DNA of 64,000 nt from Craterilacuibacter sp. RT1T (GTDB lineage: Bacteria > Pseudomonadota > Gammaproteobacteria > Burkholderiales > Chromobacteriaceae): contig NZ_JAMFLI010000003.1 of assembly GCF_023502145.1 (NCBI RefSeq), forward strand, positions 248,001 through 312,000, written 5' to 3'. A program made the position numbers and the translations under genes. Below the pieces are notes generated by a model. The model did not search any database, was not told the origin of the DNA, and worked only from the letters and a program-made list of their open reading frames with translations. Shown here piece by piece: positions 1 to 10,170 of this stretch (its first letter is position 1; each line of letters starts with the position of its first letter).

Positions 1-1
1 G

Positions 2-1468
2 CAGCGCATTTATACCGGCAAAGTTGCGGTCACCGTGCCGCTATTGGCCCATGCGCCCGAAGCGCTGACGCTTAAGGTCAAACTGCAAGGCTGCGCCGAT
101 GTCGGTGTGTGTTACCCGCCGGACACGCGCACCATCAAGCTGGGGCAGTCCCTGCTGCCCGACTGGCTGACCAAACCCCAGAGCCCGCCGCCGGCCGACA
201 TGGCCGATCAGGATCTGTCGGCGCAAGGCTGGCTGGCGACGCTGTCCATGTTTTTTATCGCGGGACTGGGCATGGCACTGACTGCCTGCATGTATCCGCT
301 GTTGCCGATTATCTCGTCGCTGATTGCCGGCCAGGGCCATACGCTGACCCGAAAGCGCGGCTTTATCCTGTCCTTCGCTTATGTACAGGGTTTGGCGCTG
401 ACCTACACCGTGATCGGCGTGATTGCCGGGCTGACCGGTTCGCTGCTGACCGTCTGGCTGCAACAACCGGCGGTGATTTTAAGCGCCAGCTTACTGCTGG
501 TGGCGTTTGCCTTGTCCATGTTTGACCTTTATTCCATCCAGCTGCCTGCTGCCTGGCAAAGCCGCCTAGCCAGCACATCCAACCAGCTGAGCGGCGGCCA
601 ACTGGCCACCGTTACGCTGATGGGCATGCTGTCGGCGCTACTGATCGGGCCTTGCGTCGCACCGCCGCTGGCGCTGGCGCTGGGCTATATCGGCGCCAGC
701 GGCGATGCGCTGCTAGGCGGTGCCGCGCTCTATATGATGGCTTTGGGGCTGGGCTTGCCCTTGGTGCTGATCGGCACCTTTGGTGGTCACATTCTGCCGC
801 GCGCAGGCGCATGGATGAAAGCGGTCAAGGCCGGTTTTGGCGTGCTGATGCTGGCCTTGGCGCTTTATCTGGCCACGCCTTTTCTGCCGGCGTTTTTGGT
901 GTTGGGGCTATGGGGGGCGCTGGCCATCGGGTGCGCAGTCTTTCTTAAGACCTTCGAGAGCCTGCCGCCTAATGCCGGCCACCGCAGCAAGCTGGGCAAG
1001 GCTCTAGGTATCGTGCTGTTTCTCTTGGGCGCAGCCCAGCTTGTCGGCATGCTGGCAGGCGCCAGCGATCCGCGCCAGCCTCTGGGCTTTCTCGCAGGGC
1101 AACAGGCCGCTGCCGCGCCTGCCCAGCCTTGGCAAGCGATTGCCAGCGTGGGCGCGCTGGATCAGGCTCTGGCGGAGGCTCGCCTTGCCGGCAAGCCGGT
1201 GATTGTCGACTTTTACGCCGACTGGTGCGTCAGCTGCAAAGAGCTGGAAGAAGTCACCTTTAAAGATCCTGCCGTGGTCGCGAAACTGGCCGGTTTTATG
1301 CGCTTGCGCGCCGATGTCACCACCAATAATGCCGAGCATCAGGCTCTGCTTAAGCGCTTTGGCCTGTTCGGCCCGCCGGCACTGATAGTCTTCGATGCCA
1401 AAGGCACACAGCAGCCGCTTATCGTTGGTTTTATCGACGGCCCTGCCCTATTGCAGCGTCTACCTTAA
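2..1468 (+). CDS. dsbD: Thiol:disulfide interchange protein DsbD, 5'-truncated by window edge
   Basis: The frame is open from base 2, so the true start lies outside the window. The visible part begins in the C-terminal strands of the periplasmic alpha domain (GCADVGVCYPP), followed by a hydrophobic core of about eight membrane helices carrying the paired cysteines (ACMYPLLP and GPCVAPPL) that relay electrons across the inner membrane. It ends in a thioredoxin-like gamma domain with the redox motif DWCVSCK. DsbD passes electrons from cytoplasmic thioredoxin to periplasmic DsbC/DsbG/CcmG. All domains expected after the truncation are present, and the gene ends just before a strong terminator. 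Confidence 0.95.
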   Translation, partial: QRIYTGKVAVTVPLLAHAPEALTLKVKLQGCADVGVCYPPDTRTIKLGQSLLPDWLTKPQSPPPADMADQDLSAQGWLATLSMFFIAGLGMALTACMYPLLPIISSLIAGQGHTLTRKRGFILSFAYVQGLALTYTVIGVIAGLTGSLLTVWLQQPAVILSASLLLVAFALSMFDLYSIQLPAAWQSRLASTSNQLSGGQLATVTLMGMLSALLIGPCVAPPLALALGYIGASGDALLGGAALYMMALGLGLPLVLIGTFGGHILPRAGAWMKAVKAGFGVLMLALALYLATPFLPAFLVLGLWGALAIGCAVFLKTFESLPPNAGHRSKLGKALGIVLFLLGAAQLVGMLAGASDPRQPLGFLAGQQAAAAPAQPWQAIASVGALDQALAEARLAGKPVIVDFYADWCVSCKELEEVTFKDPAVVAKLAGFMRLRADVTTNNAEHQALLKRFGLFGPPALIVFDAKGTQQPLIVGFIDGPALLQRLP

Positions 1469-1489
1469 GCGGCATGCCGGCCTAGCGAG

Positions 1490-1518
1490 AACCGGACTTC
1501 ACATGTCCGGTTTTTTTC
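1490..1518 (+). terminator. Rho-independent terminator after dsbD
   Basis: A perfect 8-bp stem (AACCGGAC / GTCCGGTT) with a 7-nt loop is followed by a run of T. It lies 21 bp after the dsbD stop codon and before the next gene. Confidence 0.85.
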
Positions 1519-1566
1519 TTGCCTGCGTGCCATGATAAATTCATTCCCGATCTGAGCTTGACTGCC

Positions 1567-2616
1567 ATGAATCCCGACAAACAAAGCTTCAATGTGATGG
1601 CGGCCATCCGTATTGCCGCGGTACTGCTGCTACTGGCTGCCTGCCTTAAGGTGATCCAGCCTTTTCTTGGTGCGCTGATCTGGGCATCCATCATTTCCAT
1701 TGCCACCTGGCCTTACTATCGTTGGCTGGCCAGGCATATGGGCCAGCGCGACAAACTGGCTGCCATCGCCATTGTGTTGATACTGATGATTGCCATTGCC
1801 GCGCCTATTAGTGTCATGGCGGTCAAGCTGGCGCATAGCCTGCCCGATACCCAGACGCTGGAAACCTTGAGCCACTATCCGGTACCACATGCCCCGGCCT
1901 GGTTGGACAGCATTCCGCTGGTTGGCCACAAGCTCAATGCCTTCTGGCTCTCGGTGCAGGCCGATGTGCCCGGCTTTATCGAAAAACTGCGCCCGACCGC
2001 CAATAAAGCCGCGTTGTGGATACTGGAGCAAGGCGCCAGCATCGGCTTTAGCCTGCTGGAAATCATTTTGGCCATCCTTATTTCCGGCCTTTTGCTGATT
2101 AATGGCGACAAGCTGTGGGATGGCGCCAACTTGACCTTGCATAAGTTGGGCGGCGCCCCGGCCGATGGCCTGGCTGAGGTCATTGCCCGTACCGTGCGCG
2201 GCGTATCCAATGGTGTAGTCGGAACGGCGCTGGCTCAAACCATCTTGTGCGTGATCGGCCTGTTGATCGCCGGCGTGCCCGGCGCGCTGGCGCTGGGTTT
2301 TCTGTGTTTCGTGTTCGCCGTAGCCCAGCTGCCGACGCTTCTGGTATGGCTGCCGGCCGCTGGCTGGCTGTTTTACATGGGCGACAACAATTACGGCATT
2401 TTCCTGTTGCTGTGGGGCTTCTTGCTGGTCAATACCGTCGACAATGTCTTGCGCCCCTTGCTGATCAGCCAGGGCGCCCAAATGCCCTTGTTCGTTATCT
2501 TTATGGGCGTGATGGGGGGGCTGCTGGCCTGGGGTGTGATCGGGCTCTTTATCGGGCCGACCCTGCTTGCCGTTGCGCTGACTATCTATCGCCACTGGTT
2601 GGGTGAGAGCGACTGA
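1567..2616 (+). CDS. AI-2E family transporter (PerM/YdiK type permease)
   Basis: 349-residue polytopic inner-membrane protein with about eight hydrophobic segments: a pair at the N terminus, a pair around residues 55-85, a long periplasmic stretch, then a cluster in the C-terminal half. The layout and the C-terminal GVIGLFIGPTLLAVALTIYRHW match the AI-2E/PerM family. Members have been linked to autoinducer export or cation/proton antiport, but the substrate cannot be read from sequence. The ATG at 1567 is preferred to an upstream TTG at 1519, which overlaps the dsbD terminator. The gene stands alone. Confidence 0.85.
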   Translation: MNPDKQSFNVMAAIRIAAVLLLLAACLKVIQPFLGALIWASIISIATWPYYRWLARHMGQRDKLAAIAIVLILMIAIAAPISVMAVKLAHSLPDTQTLETLSHYPVPHAPAWLDSIPLVGHKLNAFWLSVQADVPGFIEKLRPTANKAALWILEQGASIGFSLLEIILAILISGLLLINGDKLWDGANLTLHKLGGAPADGLAEVIARTVRGVSNGVVGTALAQTILCVIGLLIAGVPGALALGFLCFVFAVAQLPTLLVWLPAAGWLFYMGDNNYGIFLLLWGFLLVNTVDNVLRPLLISQGAQMPLFVIFMGVMGGLLAWGVIGLFIGPTLLAVALTIYRHWLGESD

Positions 2617-2778
2617 TGTTTTTTATGGAAGGTAGCCTATGCGCCCTGTTTACATGGCGTGCTGCGGTATCTTTAGTGATTATTTAAATAAAAACTTCAC
2701 AATAATACGTCCATTAGATATCATTAGATTAATGATGCTAATTATTGATACCGCAAGTTGTTTTAGGTATTTACACAC

Positions 2779-2803
2779 AACGCCCAAATATATGGGCGTT
2801 TTT
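2779..2803 (+). terminator. Rho-independent terminator
   Basis: Stem AACGCCCA / TGGGCGTT with a 6-nt AT loop and a T-run. It lies 160 bp after the permease gene, at the end of an AT-rich non-coding stretch (2617-2778), so it could end the permease transcript or a small RNA made from that stretch. Confidence 0.7.
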
Positions 2804-2879
2804 CTTGTACCTTGCCGGTAGGGCGTCATTCATTAAGCAGGCATGCCCTGCCGTTTTTTTCCAATCAGAAGAGTCGCCT

Positions 2880-3113
2880 ATGAAGACGCTCCCTTTCATT
2901 TTTGCCAGCACGCTGGCTCTTGTTGCATGTTCAGGTGGAGGCGGCGGCAGCGACAGTACCGCCAAACCCGCTGCCGCGATGCAGGAGATTTCACCTGAAG
3001 CCATCACGCCCCTGCCTGATGAGCCTTCGTCCGTATCTGCCGCACCACAGCCCCAGTCACAGGCAGCGATACACCACGAAAACGGCTTGCCAGCCGTGAT
3101 CGAGCAGTTCTGA
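2880..3113 (+). CDS. Small lipoprotein, function unknown
   Basis: 77-residue product with a short N-terminal signal sequence ending in a lipobox (LVAC), so it should be lipidated at Cys18. The mature part starts with a Ser/Gly-rich linker (SGGGGGSDS) and continues as a low-complexity Pro/Ala/Ser-rich tail without a recognisable domain. The ATG at 2880 was chosen because it starts the signal peptide; the frame is open further upstream but without signal-like sequence. It lies 58 bp before the LPMO gene and might be co-transcribed with it. I do not recognise the family. Confidence 0.6.
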   Translation: MKTLPFIFASTLALVACSGGGGGSDSTAKPAAAMQEISPEAITPLPDEPSSVSAAPQPQSQAAIHHENGLPAVIEQF

Positions 3114-3171
3114 ACCTTATAAAAATACGCACGATTCGACCGTGTAAACGCCCGACTAACAGGATATTGCT

Positions 3172-4596
3172 TTGACCTCTCCAACCCAATTTACCTGCCT
3201 GACTATTGCCGGCCTGCTACTGACTGGCAGTGTTTTTGCTCATGGTTATATTTCCGCCCCTGCCGCTCGCGGCTATCTGTGCAAGATTGGAGGCAATAGC
3301 CAGTGCGGCGCCGCTCAGTGGGAACCGCAAAGCCTGGAGGCACCATCCGGCTTTCCCGCTGCCGGCCCGGCCGATGGCAAGATTGCCAGCGCCGGCCATA
3401 TTCAATTTTCCGAACTGGATGCACAAACGGCTGACCGCTGGACCAAGCGCGATATGGAAGCCGGCGAGCAAAGTTTCAGCTGGTTTTTTACCGCGAACCA
3501 TAAAACTCGCAACTGGCGCTATTACATCACGCGACAGGACTGGGACTCTAACCAGCCGCTTACCCGTGCCGCCTTTGATTTGACTCCTTTTTGCACTGTG
3601 GATGGCAGTATGGTTCAACCGCCAAAACAGGTGACGCATCGCTGCATGGTGCCTAAGCGTACCGGTTACCAGGTGATTCTGGGTGTATGGGAAGTGGGCG
3701 ATACCGTCAATAGTTTTTATAACGTCGTCGATGTGATGTTCAGTGGTGATGGCCAGCCTACACCTCCATGGAGTCAGGGCGGCATGATTCATCCATCGGT
3801 GGATCTGAAAGCCGGAGACCGGGTGTACACCCGCGTTTTCGATGCCAGTGGCGAGCGCACCTCTTTGCGTACGACCTTGCAAATAGCCAGCAGTACGCAG
3901 GGCCTGCGCAATAATTGGACTCACGCATTGGCTAGCAAGATCAACAAGGAGCAAGCAGATATCCGCGCCGGGCAAAAAGCCGCAGATGGCCAGTTTGGTC
4001 CTGCTTACGGGCTCAACCCGATTTATTTGCGCAAAGCCAGTGGTCTGACAAGGGTGGAAATCCAGATCGAACAGCAACAGCCACCGATTCAGAACAGCAT
4101 TAGCGTGAGCCGCTTGTCGGATAGCTATGTGATCAACCAGGGTAAGGTTGAGCTTGAGTTCAGTGTCGCGGCCCAGGGTAATTTGCTGGTCAGTAATACC
4201 GTCTACAACCATGATGGCATTGCTCAGGGTCATGCCGAGGCGCAGCTCAACAATAGCAGCCAGACTTTCCGTATGGCCATTGCTAATGCCAAAGCGGGTC
4301 ATCATCAGCTTGTCGTCAAGGGAAGCCCCAAAGAAGGTCATGCTGCACCGGTACAGCAGACATTCGACATGATGTTCAAGCAGGCAGGCACGACGCCAGC
4401 TTATGACTATATTCACCCTCAGTCGCTCAAATCCTATCAGGCCGGCAGCAGGGTGCTGCAAAGCAAAAATGGCAAGGTTTACCGTTGCAAGCCATTCCCT
4501 TATAGCGGTTACTGCAGCCAGTGGTCCGCTTCTGCGACCCATTACGAACCCGGTGTCGGTTCGCACTGGGCTTCGGCATGGGACGAAGTGAAGTAA
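3172..4596 (+). CDS. Secreted chitin-active lytic polysaccharide monooxygenase (AA10, GbpA-like)
   Basis: 474 residues. A signal peptide (1-23) ends in VFA, giving a mature N terminus that starts with His24. With His110 (FFTANH) this can form the copper histidine brace of AA10 LPMOs, which cleave crystalline chitin oxidatively. Residues about 24-205 are the AA10 domain. They are followed by GbpA-like middle domains and a C-terminal chitin-binding module rich in aromatic residues and Cys (VYRCKPFPYSGYCSQW). The start is TTG, placed 8 nt after an AGGA ribosome-binding site; no ATG lies at a workable position. The protein is expected outside the cell via type II secretion. Confidence 0.92.
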   Translation: MTSPTQFTCLTIAGLLLTGSVFAHGYISAPAARGYLCKIGGNSQCGAAQWEPQSLEAPSGFPAAGPADGKIASAGHIQFSELDAQTADRWTKRDMEAGEQSFSWFFTANHKTRNWRYYITRQDWDSNQPLTRAAFDLTPFCTVDGSMVQPPKQVTHRCMVPKRTGYQVILGVWEVGDTVNSFYNVVDVMFSGDGQPTPPWSQGGMIHPSVDLKAGDRVYTRVFDASGERTSLRTTLQIASSTQGLRNNWTHALASKINKEQADIRAGQKAADGQFGPAYGLNPIYLRKASGLTRVEIQIEQQQPPIQNSISVSRLSDSYVINQGKVELEFSVAAQGNLLVSNTVYNHDGIAQGHAEAQLNNSSQTFRMAIANAKAGHHQLVVKGSPKEGHAAPVQQTFDMMFKQAGTTPAYDYIHPQSLKSYQAGSRVLQSKNGKVYRCKPFPYSGYCSQWSASATHYEPGVGSHWASAWDEVK

Positions 4597-4617
4597 GCGT
4601 TCTTTCTGCATGATGCT

Positions 4618-4649
4618 AAACAGCCCGGATTTTTCCGGGCTGTTTTTTT
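4618..4649 (+). terminator. Rho-independent terminator after the LPMO gene
   Basis: Stem AACAGCCCGGA / TCCGGGCTGTT with a 4-nt T loop and a run of seven T, 21 bp after the LPMO stop. Confidence 0.9.
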
Positions 4650-4953
4650 ATGTCTATGCGCCCGCATGGTGTGGCATCAGCTGAATATTGATCTGCGAAG
4701 TGAAGTCTTTTTATAACAAAGCACAAGCGGTCAGTATCTGCACTAGGCATTTCACGCCAATGTGCATGAAACCTAGTTGATAAGACTTAAACGCCTTGTG
4801 CTGCTTATCGGTCAGGTTTCAGGTCGGAGAGGTGCGCACGGCGAATATCAAGATTGAGCCTCGACAATGGACTGTTGCCGCTTACCCAAACCATCCCGAG
4901 CGAAGAAGTGTGGGGAGCGGCGAATGGATATCCAATTGTCTAGGACCCGACAA
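4650..4953. other. Non-coding stretch between LPMO terminator and thiE
   Basis: About 300 bp without a convincing gene. The right half codes on the minus strand for a short peptide read (ending near 4848) that has no start signal and no recognisable domain. I see no terminal repeats or transposase motif. It contains the 3' flank of the thi operon, but no clear hairpin terminator for thiE was found. Confidence 0.4.
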
Positions 4954-5961
4954 CTAGGATGGTCGTGCCGGGTGCGGCCAGCCCGGCACTGGCGCAGGTT
5001 CGCAAGGTGATGCTGCCAGCGCCTGCTGTAGGGCTTTAATTGCATACGGCATCGCCTCGGGGCTTTCACCCAGCCCGCGCACCACGCACACCGCAGCCGG
5101 CCCTGCGCCTGCCGCCCAGCGCACATCGCCCGGCGTCAGCAAGCCGCCAATGGCCACGACCGGTGCCGGCGCATGCGCGACCCACCACGCCAGATTGTCC
5201 AGCCCTTGCGCTTGCCACGGCATGGTCTTGGTCGTCGTGGGTTTGACCGGCCCGCAGGCGATATAGCTTGCGCCGCAGCCGGCGCCACGCGCCAGCTCCC
5301 ACGGGCAATGGCTGGACAAGCCCAGCAGCAAACGCCGTCCTTTTGCCTTAAGCGCCGCCATAGCTGTCGCAGGCAGCGCCGCCAGATCTTCCTGACCCAG
5401 ATGCAGGCCGGGATGCGCGTCTTCTGTTTCGATGGCTAATAGCGCAGGCCAGTCATCGTTAATCAGCAGTTGGGCACCATGTTTTGCTGCCAGCGCCAGC
5501 GCCTGCATCAGTTCCTGCTCTGCCAGGGGGCGCTTGGCACGCAACTGTACCAGGCGCAGGCCAGCGGCCAGTGCGCTTTGCAAACTGTCTGTGTCGGCCA
5601 CAATGCCGTAAAGCGCACCTTGCGCGCTAAAGGGGGCGAAACGCACGCCCTCGCACGTCCAAGGCAAGGCTTCGCCCAGGCCCAGCTGCGGCAAGCGCCC
5701 GCGCACGCTTAGCGAAGCCAGCACCGCCGCATCGGCCATGCCATGCCCCGCCGCCCTTGCCTGTAAAAAAGCACCTTGTAGCGTCTTGATTGTGCCGCCG
5801 GCACCTGCGACCAGATAGCCGCTGGCCTCGGGCGTTTGCAGCCAGTCCTGTCCGTTTGCCGTATCGATTAGCCACAGCGCCCTGCCCTGTCGCCTGGCCC
5901 AGACAGGCAGCGCTTGTGTTGCTGTCTGCCGTCTGGCCTCGCTCATCTCCAGTATTTGCAT
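4954..5961 (-). CDS. thiE: Thiamine-phosphate synthase ThiE with an N-terminal extension
   Basis: 335 residues; ThiE alone is usually about 210. The C-terminal part (about 112-325) has the ThiE TIM-barrel signatures LVQLRAK, HLGQEDL and GPVKPTTTK for the pyrimidine diphosphate and thiazole phosphate substrates. It joins HMP-PP and HET-P to thiamine phosphate. The first 110 residues hold a glycine-rich piece (VAGAGGTIKTLQGAF) and a helix that look like a decayed C-terminal part of a ThiD-like kinase; this is an inference from pattern. Last gene of thiC-O-S-G-E, starting 2 nt after thiG, so very probably under the upstream TPP riboswitch. Confidence 0.85.
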   Translation of the reverse strand: MQILEMSEARRQTATQALPVWARRQGRALWLIDTANGQDWLQTPEASGYLVAGAGGTIKTLQGAFLQARAAGHGMADAAVLASLSVRGRLPQLGLGEALPWTCEGVRFAPFSAQGALYGIVADTDSLQSALAAGLRLVQLRAKRPLAEQELMQALALAAKHGAQLLINDDWPALLAIETEDAHPGLHLGQEDLAALPATAMAALKAKGRRLLLGLSSHCPWELARGAGCGASYIACGPVKPTTTKTMPWQAQGLDNLAWWVAHAPAPVVAIGGLLTPGDVRWAAGAGPAAVCVVRGLGESPEAMPYAIKALQQALAASPCEPAPVPGWPHPARPS

Positions 5962-5963
5962 GG

Positions 5964-6755
5964 CTATCCAATCAGGAAGGGGCGGCCGGTGACCGGGGTG
6001 CTGGCGACCGCCATCGCCTGTGGCGCCATGATGCCGGCGCGGTAGCCGGCACGCGCCCCCGCTACCACCTGACCGAAAGCCTGTGCCATCAAGGCCGGGT
6101 CGGAAGCGTGGGCGACGGCCGAATTCAATAGCACCGCATCGAAGCCCAGCTCCATCGCTGCGGCGGCATGCGAAGGCGCACCGATGCCGGCATCCACGAT
6201 CAGCACCGTGTCCGGCAGGCGCTCGCGCAAGGTACGCAAGGCCCAGGGATTGAGCAGGCCCTGCCCCGAACCTATCGGTGCGCCCCAGGGCATCAGCACT
6301 TCACAGCCGGCATCCAGCAGCCGCTGGCAGGACACCAAGTCGTCGGTGCAATAGGGAAACACTTGGAAGCCTTCCGCGATCAGGATGGTCGCCGCTTCCA
6401 GCAGCTGCCACGGGTCAGGCTGCAGCGTGTATTCATCCCCTACTACTTCCAGCTTGATCCAGCGCGTGTCGTAGAGTTCGCGCGCCATGCGCGCAAGCTG
6501 GACTGCTTCGCGCGCGCTGCGGCAGCCGGCGGTATTGGGCAGCAAGCGCGCCCCTTGCGCGCGCAGCGTCTGCAGCACGCCTTGCAAAAAGCCGTTATCG
6601 CCATCGCCGGCCAGGGTGCGTTTGAGTCCGACGGTCACCACCTGGGTGGCGGAGGCGACAATCGCCTCGGCAAGTACACTGGGCGAAGGGTAGCCGGCGC
6701 TGCCGAGCAACAGCCGGCTGTGAAGGTGTGTTCCGTAAAGATGCAGGGTATCCAT
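5964..6755 (-). CDS. thiG: Thiazole synthase ThiG
   Basis: 263 residues, the usual length. It forms the thiazole phosphate ring from deoxyxylulose 5-phosphate, the ThiO product and the sulfur carried on ThiS-thiocarboxylate. The Schiff-base lysine region (VTVGLKRT), the phosphate-binding GAPIGSGQGL and the GIGAPSHAAAAMELG segment are all visible. Its start codon follows the thiS stop without a gap, and thiE starts 2 nt after it, so the three are translationally linked. Confidence 0.95.
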   Translation of the reverse strand: MDTLHLYGTHLHSRLLLGSAGYPSPSVLAEAIVASATQVVTVGLKRTLAGDGDNGFLQGVLQTLRAQGARLLPNTAGCRSAREAVQLARMARELYDTRWIKLEVVGDEYTLQPDPWQLLEAATILIAEGFQVFPYCTDDLVSCQRLLDAGCEVLMPWGAPIGSGQGLLNPWALRTLRERLPDTVLIVDAGIGAPSHAAAAMELGFDAVLLNSAVAHASDPALMAQAFGQVVAGARAGYRAGIMAPQAMAVASTPVTGRPFLIG

Positions 6756-6974
6756 TCAGCCTCCGACGATGGGCATAAATAAAGTGATTTCGTCGCCGTC
6801 GGCCAGCAGACAGGCGCTGCGCGCCGAGCGGGCGACAAATTCGCCATTGCGCGCGCTGGCCATACTGTCTGCGGCGATGTTACGGGACGCCAGTAGTGCG
6901 TCTAAGGAACTGCCACGGGCGACTTCGAGCGCCTCGCCATTGAGGCGCACGCTGATTTGATCGGGTTTCATCAT
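6756..6974 (-). CDS. thiS: Sulfur carrier protein ThiS
   Basis: 72-residue ubiquitin-like protein ending in the obligatory Gly-Gly (MPIVGG), whose C terminus is adenylated and thiocarboxylated before donating sulfur to ThiG. Two ATGs stand in tandem (6974 and 6971); the first follows an AAAGGAC ribosome-binding site. It lies between thiO and thiG in the operon. No thiF adenylyltransferase is in the window, so another locus must supply activation. Confidence 0.92.
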   Translation of the reverse strand: MMKPDQISVRLNGEALEVARGSSLDALLASRNIAADSMASARNGEFVARSARSACLLADGDEITLFMPIVGG

Positions 6975-6985
6975 GTCCTTTGTGT

Positions 6986-8044
6986 TTACAGTCCGGCCGC
7001 CGCGATCGCATCGTCGACCAGCGCCGGTGCCATCAGCCAGCCATGGCGAAACAGGCCGTTAAGCCTGATCAGGCCCGGCTCGATGTGGGTAAGCGGCAGG
7101 TTGTCGGGCAAGGCCGGGCGCAGATTGGTTTCCAGATGCAGAATGCGCGCCTCGGCCAGTGCCGGCATCGCACTGTGGGCCGCGGCCATCAGCTCGACCG
7201 CACTTCTAAGACTGACTGGCGAGCGGTCGGCGCTTTCGATCTCGCTGGCACCTACCACGACCACATCGCCCGGGCGTGGCACCATATACACGCGGTGGCG
7301 CGGGTGCATCAGGCGCAGCGGGCGATGAAGCGCTACGCCGGGCGCATGCAGCCACAGCACCTCGCCGCGCACGCCGCGTAGCGGCAGCGCATCCGCACTG
7401 CTCAGGCCGCGGCTGTCGACCACCCAGTCAAACGCGTGCTCGGCACCATCGGCCAGCGTCAGCCGTCCCGGCGAGAGCCGGCTCACGCGCGCGCCCCAGC
7501 ACCAAACAGCCTCGCTGGCCGCTGCCAGCGCCGGCAGTAGCGCATAGGGAAACACCTGCCCTTCTCCTGCCAGCAGCCAGGCATGCATGCCCGGTGCCAG
7601 TTCGGGCTCCAGCACGCCAAGCTCGGCCGCACTCAAAGCCTGCGGCGAGGCCAGCCGGGGCGCCAGCGCCGGCGCGAGCTTAAGCCTTGCGAGCACGCGC
7701 TGAGCTGAGCCCGTGTCGGACGGGTGGGCCAGCAGCAAGGAGCCGGCGCAGCGCAGATAGCTGTCCGCCCGTGTCTCAAGCCTTGCGGCCAGCGCGGCGG
7801 CTACCTGCTGCCACAAGGGCAGCGAGCGCGCGCCCAGCTGCGCCACTTCGGGCGGCGCGTGTTCCAGCTCGGCCAGCGGGCTGAGCATCCCTGCCGCGGT
7901 AAAGCCGGCGGCGCCGGATCCGTCGCCCACCGGTTCGGGGCCGGCCGCCGGGTCGAATACCGTCACCCTATGCCCGCGTGCCGCCAGCTGGTAAGCCAGC
8001 AGCCGGCCGGCAACACCCGCGCCGGCAATGCCAAGCTTTGCCAT
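6986..8044 (-). CDS. thiO: Glycine oxidase ThiO (FAD-dependent)
   Basis: 352 residues. An N-terminal dinucleotide-binding motif (GIAGAGVAGRLLAYQLAARG) is followed by a DAO-type oxidoreductase fold. The C-terminal part (LETNLRPALPDNLP and GLFRHGWLMAPALVDD) matches glycine oxidases of thiamine clusters. It oxidises glycine to dehydroglycine for ThiG in aerobic bacteria lacking ThiH. The start lies 3 nt after the thiC stop. Confidence 0.9.
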   Translation of the reverse strand: MAKLGIAGAGVAGRLLAYQLAARGHRVTVFDPAAGPEPVGDGSGAAGFTAAGMLSPLAELEHAPPEVAQLGARSLPLWQQVAAALAARLETRADSYLRCAGSLLLAHPSDTGSAQRVLARLKLAPALAPRLASPQALSAAELGVLEPELAPGMHAWLLAGEGQVFPYALLPALAAASEAVWCWGARVSRLSPGRLTLADGAEHAFDWVVDSRGLSSADALPLRGVRGEVLWLHAPGVALHRPLRLMHPRHRVYMVPRPGDVVVVGASEIESADRSPVSLRSAVELMAAAHSAMPALAEARILHLETNLRPALPDNLPLTHIEPGLIRLNGLFRHGWLMAPALVDDAIAAAGL

Positions 8045-8047
8045 GGC

Positions 8048-9967
<1,920 letters not shown>

Positions 9968-9972
9968 CTACA

Positions 9973-10040
9973 GCGAACGCAGGCATCGACCCGCCTGTGT
10001 TCGCTAGCGGATGCCGACCCTTAGCAGGGTCGGCATCCGC
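9973..10040 (-). promoter_or_regulatory. Two consecutive hairpins between TPP riboswitch and thiC
   Basis: Hairpin A (10007-10040) has a perfect 14-bp stem (GCGGATGCCGACCC pairing with its complement) and a 6-nt loop. Hairpin B (9973-10004) has a 12-bp stem with one mismatch. Both lie between the aptamer and thiC, so they are candidate expression-platform elements. Neither is followed by a T-run on the minus strand, so a simple intrinsic terminator is not obvious. Confidence 0.6.
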
Positions 10041-10045
10041 AGCCA

Positions 10046-10145
10046 TTGCTCTTCTTACGCCGGTATTATCCGGATCAAGTCCATCGGGTTCGGTTGTTAC
10101 CATCTCAGCTAGGCCTTGCGGCCCTGCACCCCGGAGCGAGTTGGC
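10046..10145 (-). ncRNA. TPP riboswitch (THI element) upstream of thiC
   Basis: Read on the minus strand, the leader shows the conserved THI-box pieces in order: CTCCGGGGTGC, CTGAGATGGT, GAACCCG and GACTTGATCCGG followed by ATAATACCGGCG. These form the pyrimidine- and pyrophosphate-sensing arms of the TPP aptamer. It lies upstream of thiC in the same direction and should lower expression of thiCOSGE when thiamine pyrophosphate is plentiful. Confidence 0.95.
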
Positions 10146-10170
10146 ATTCTCTAGTTGTTAGGCATAACCG

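Noticed and set aside
3217-4611. Minus-strand open frame of 464 codons opposite the LPMO gene
   Set aside because: The plus strand encodes a full LPMO with signal peptide and copper ligands; the antisense frame has no domain and arises from GC-rich codon bias.
4848-5126. Possible transposase fragment near the thiE 3' end
   Set aside because: No conserved transposase residues, terminal repeats or target duplication could be seen.
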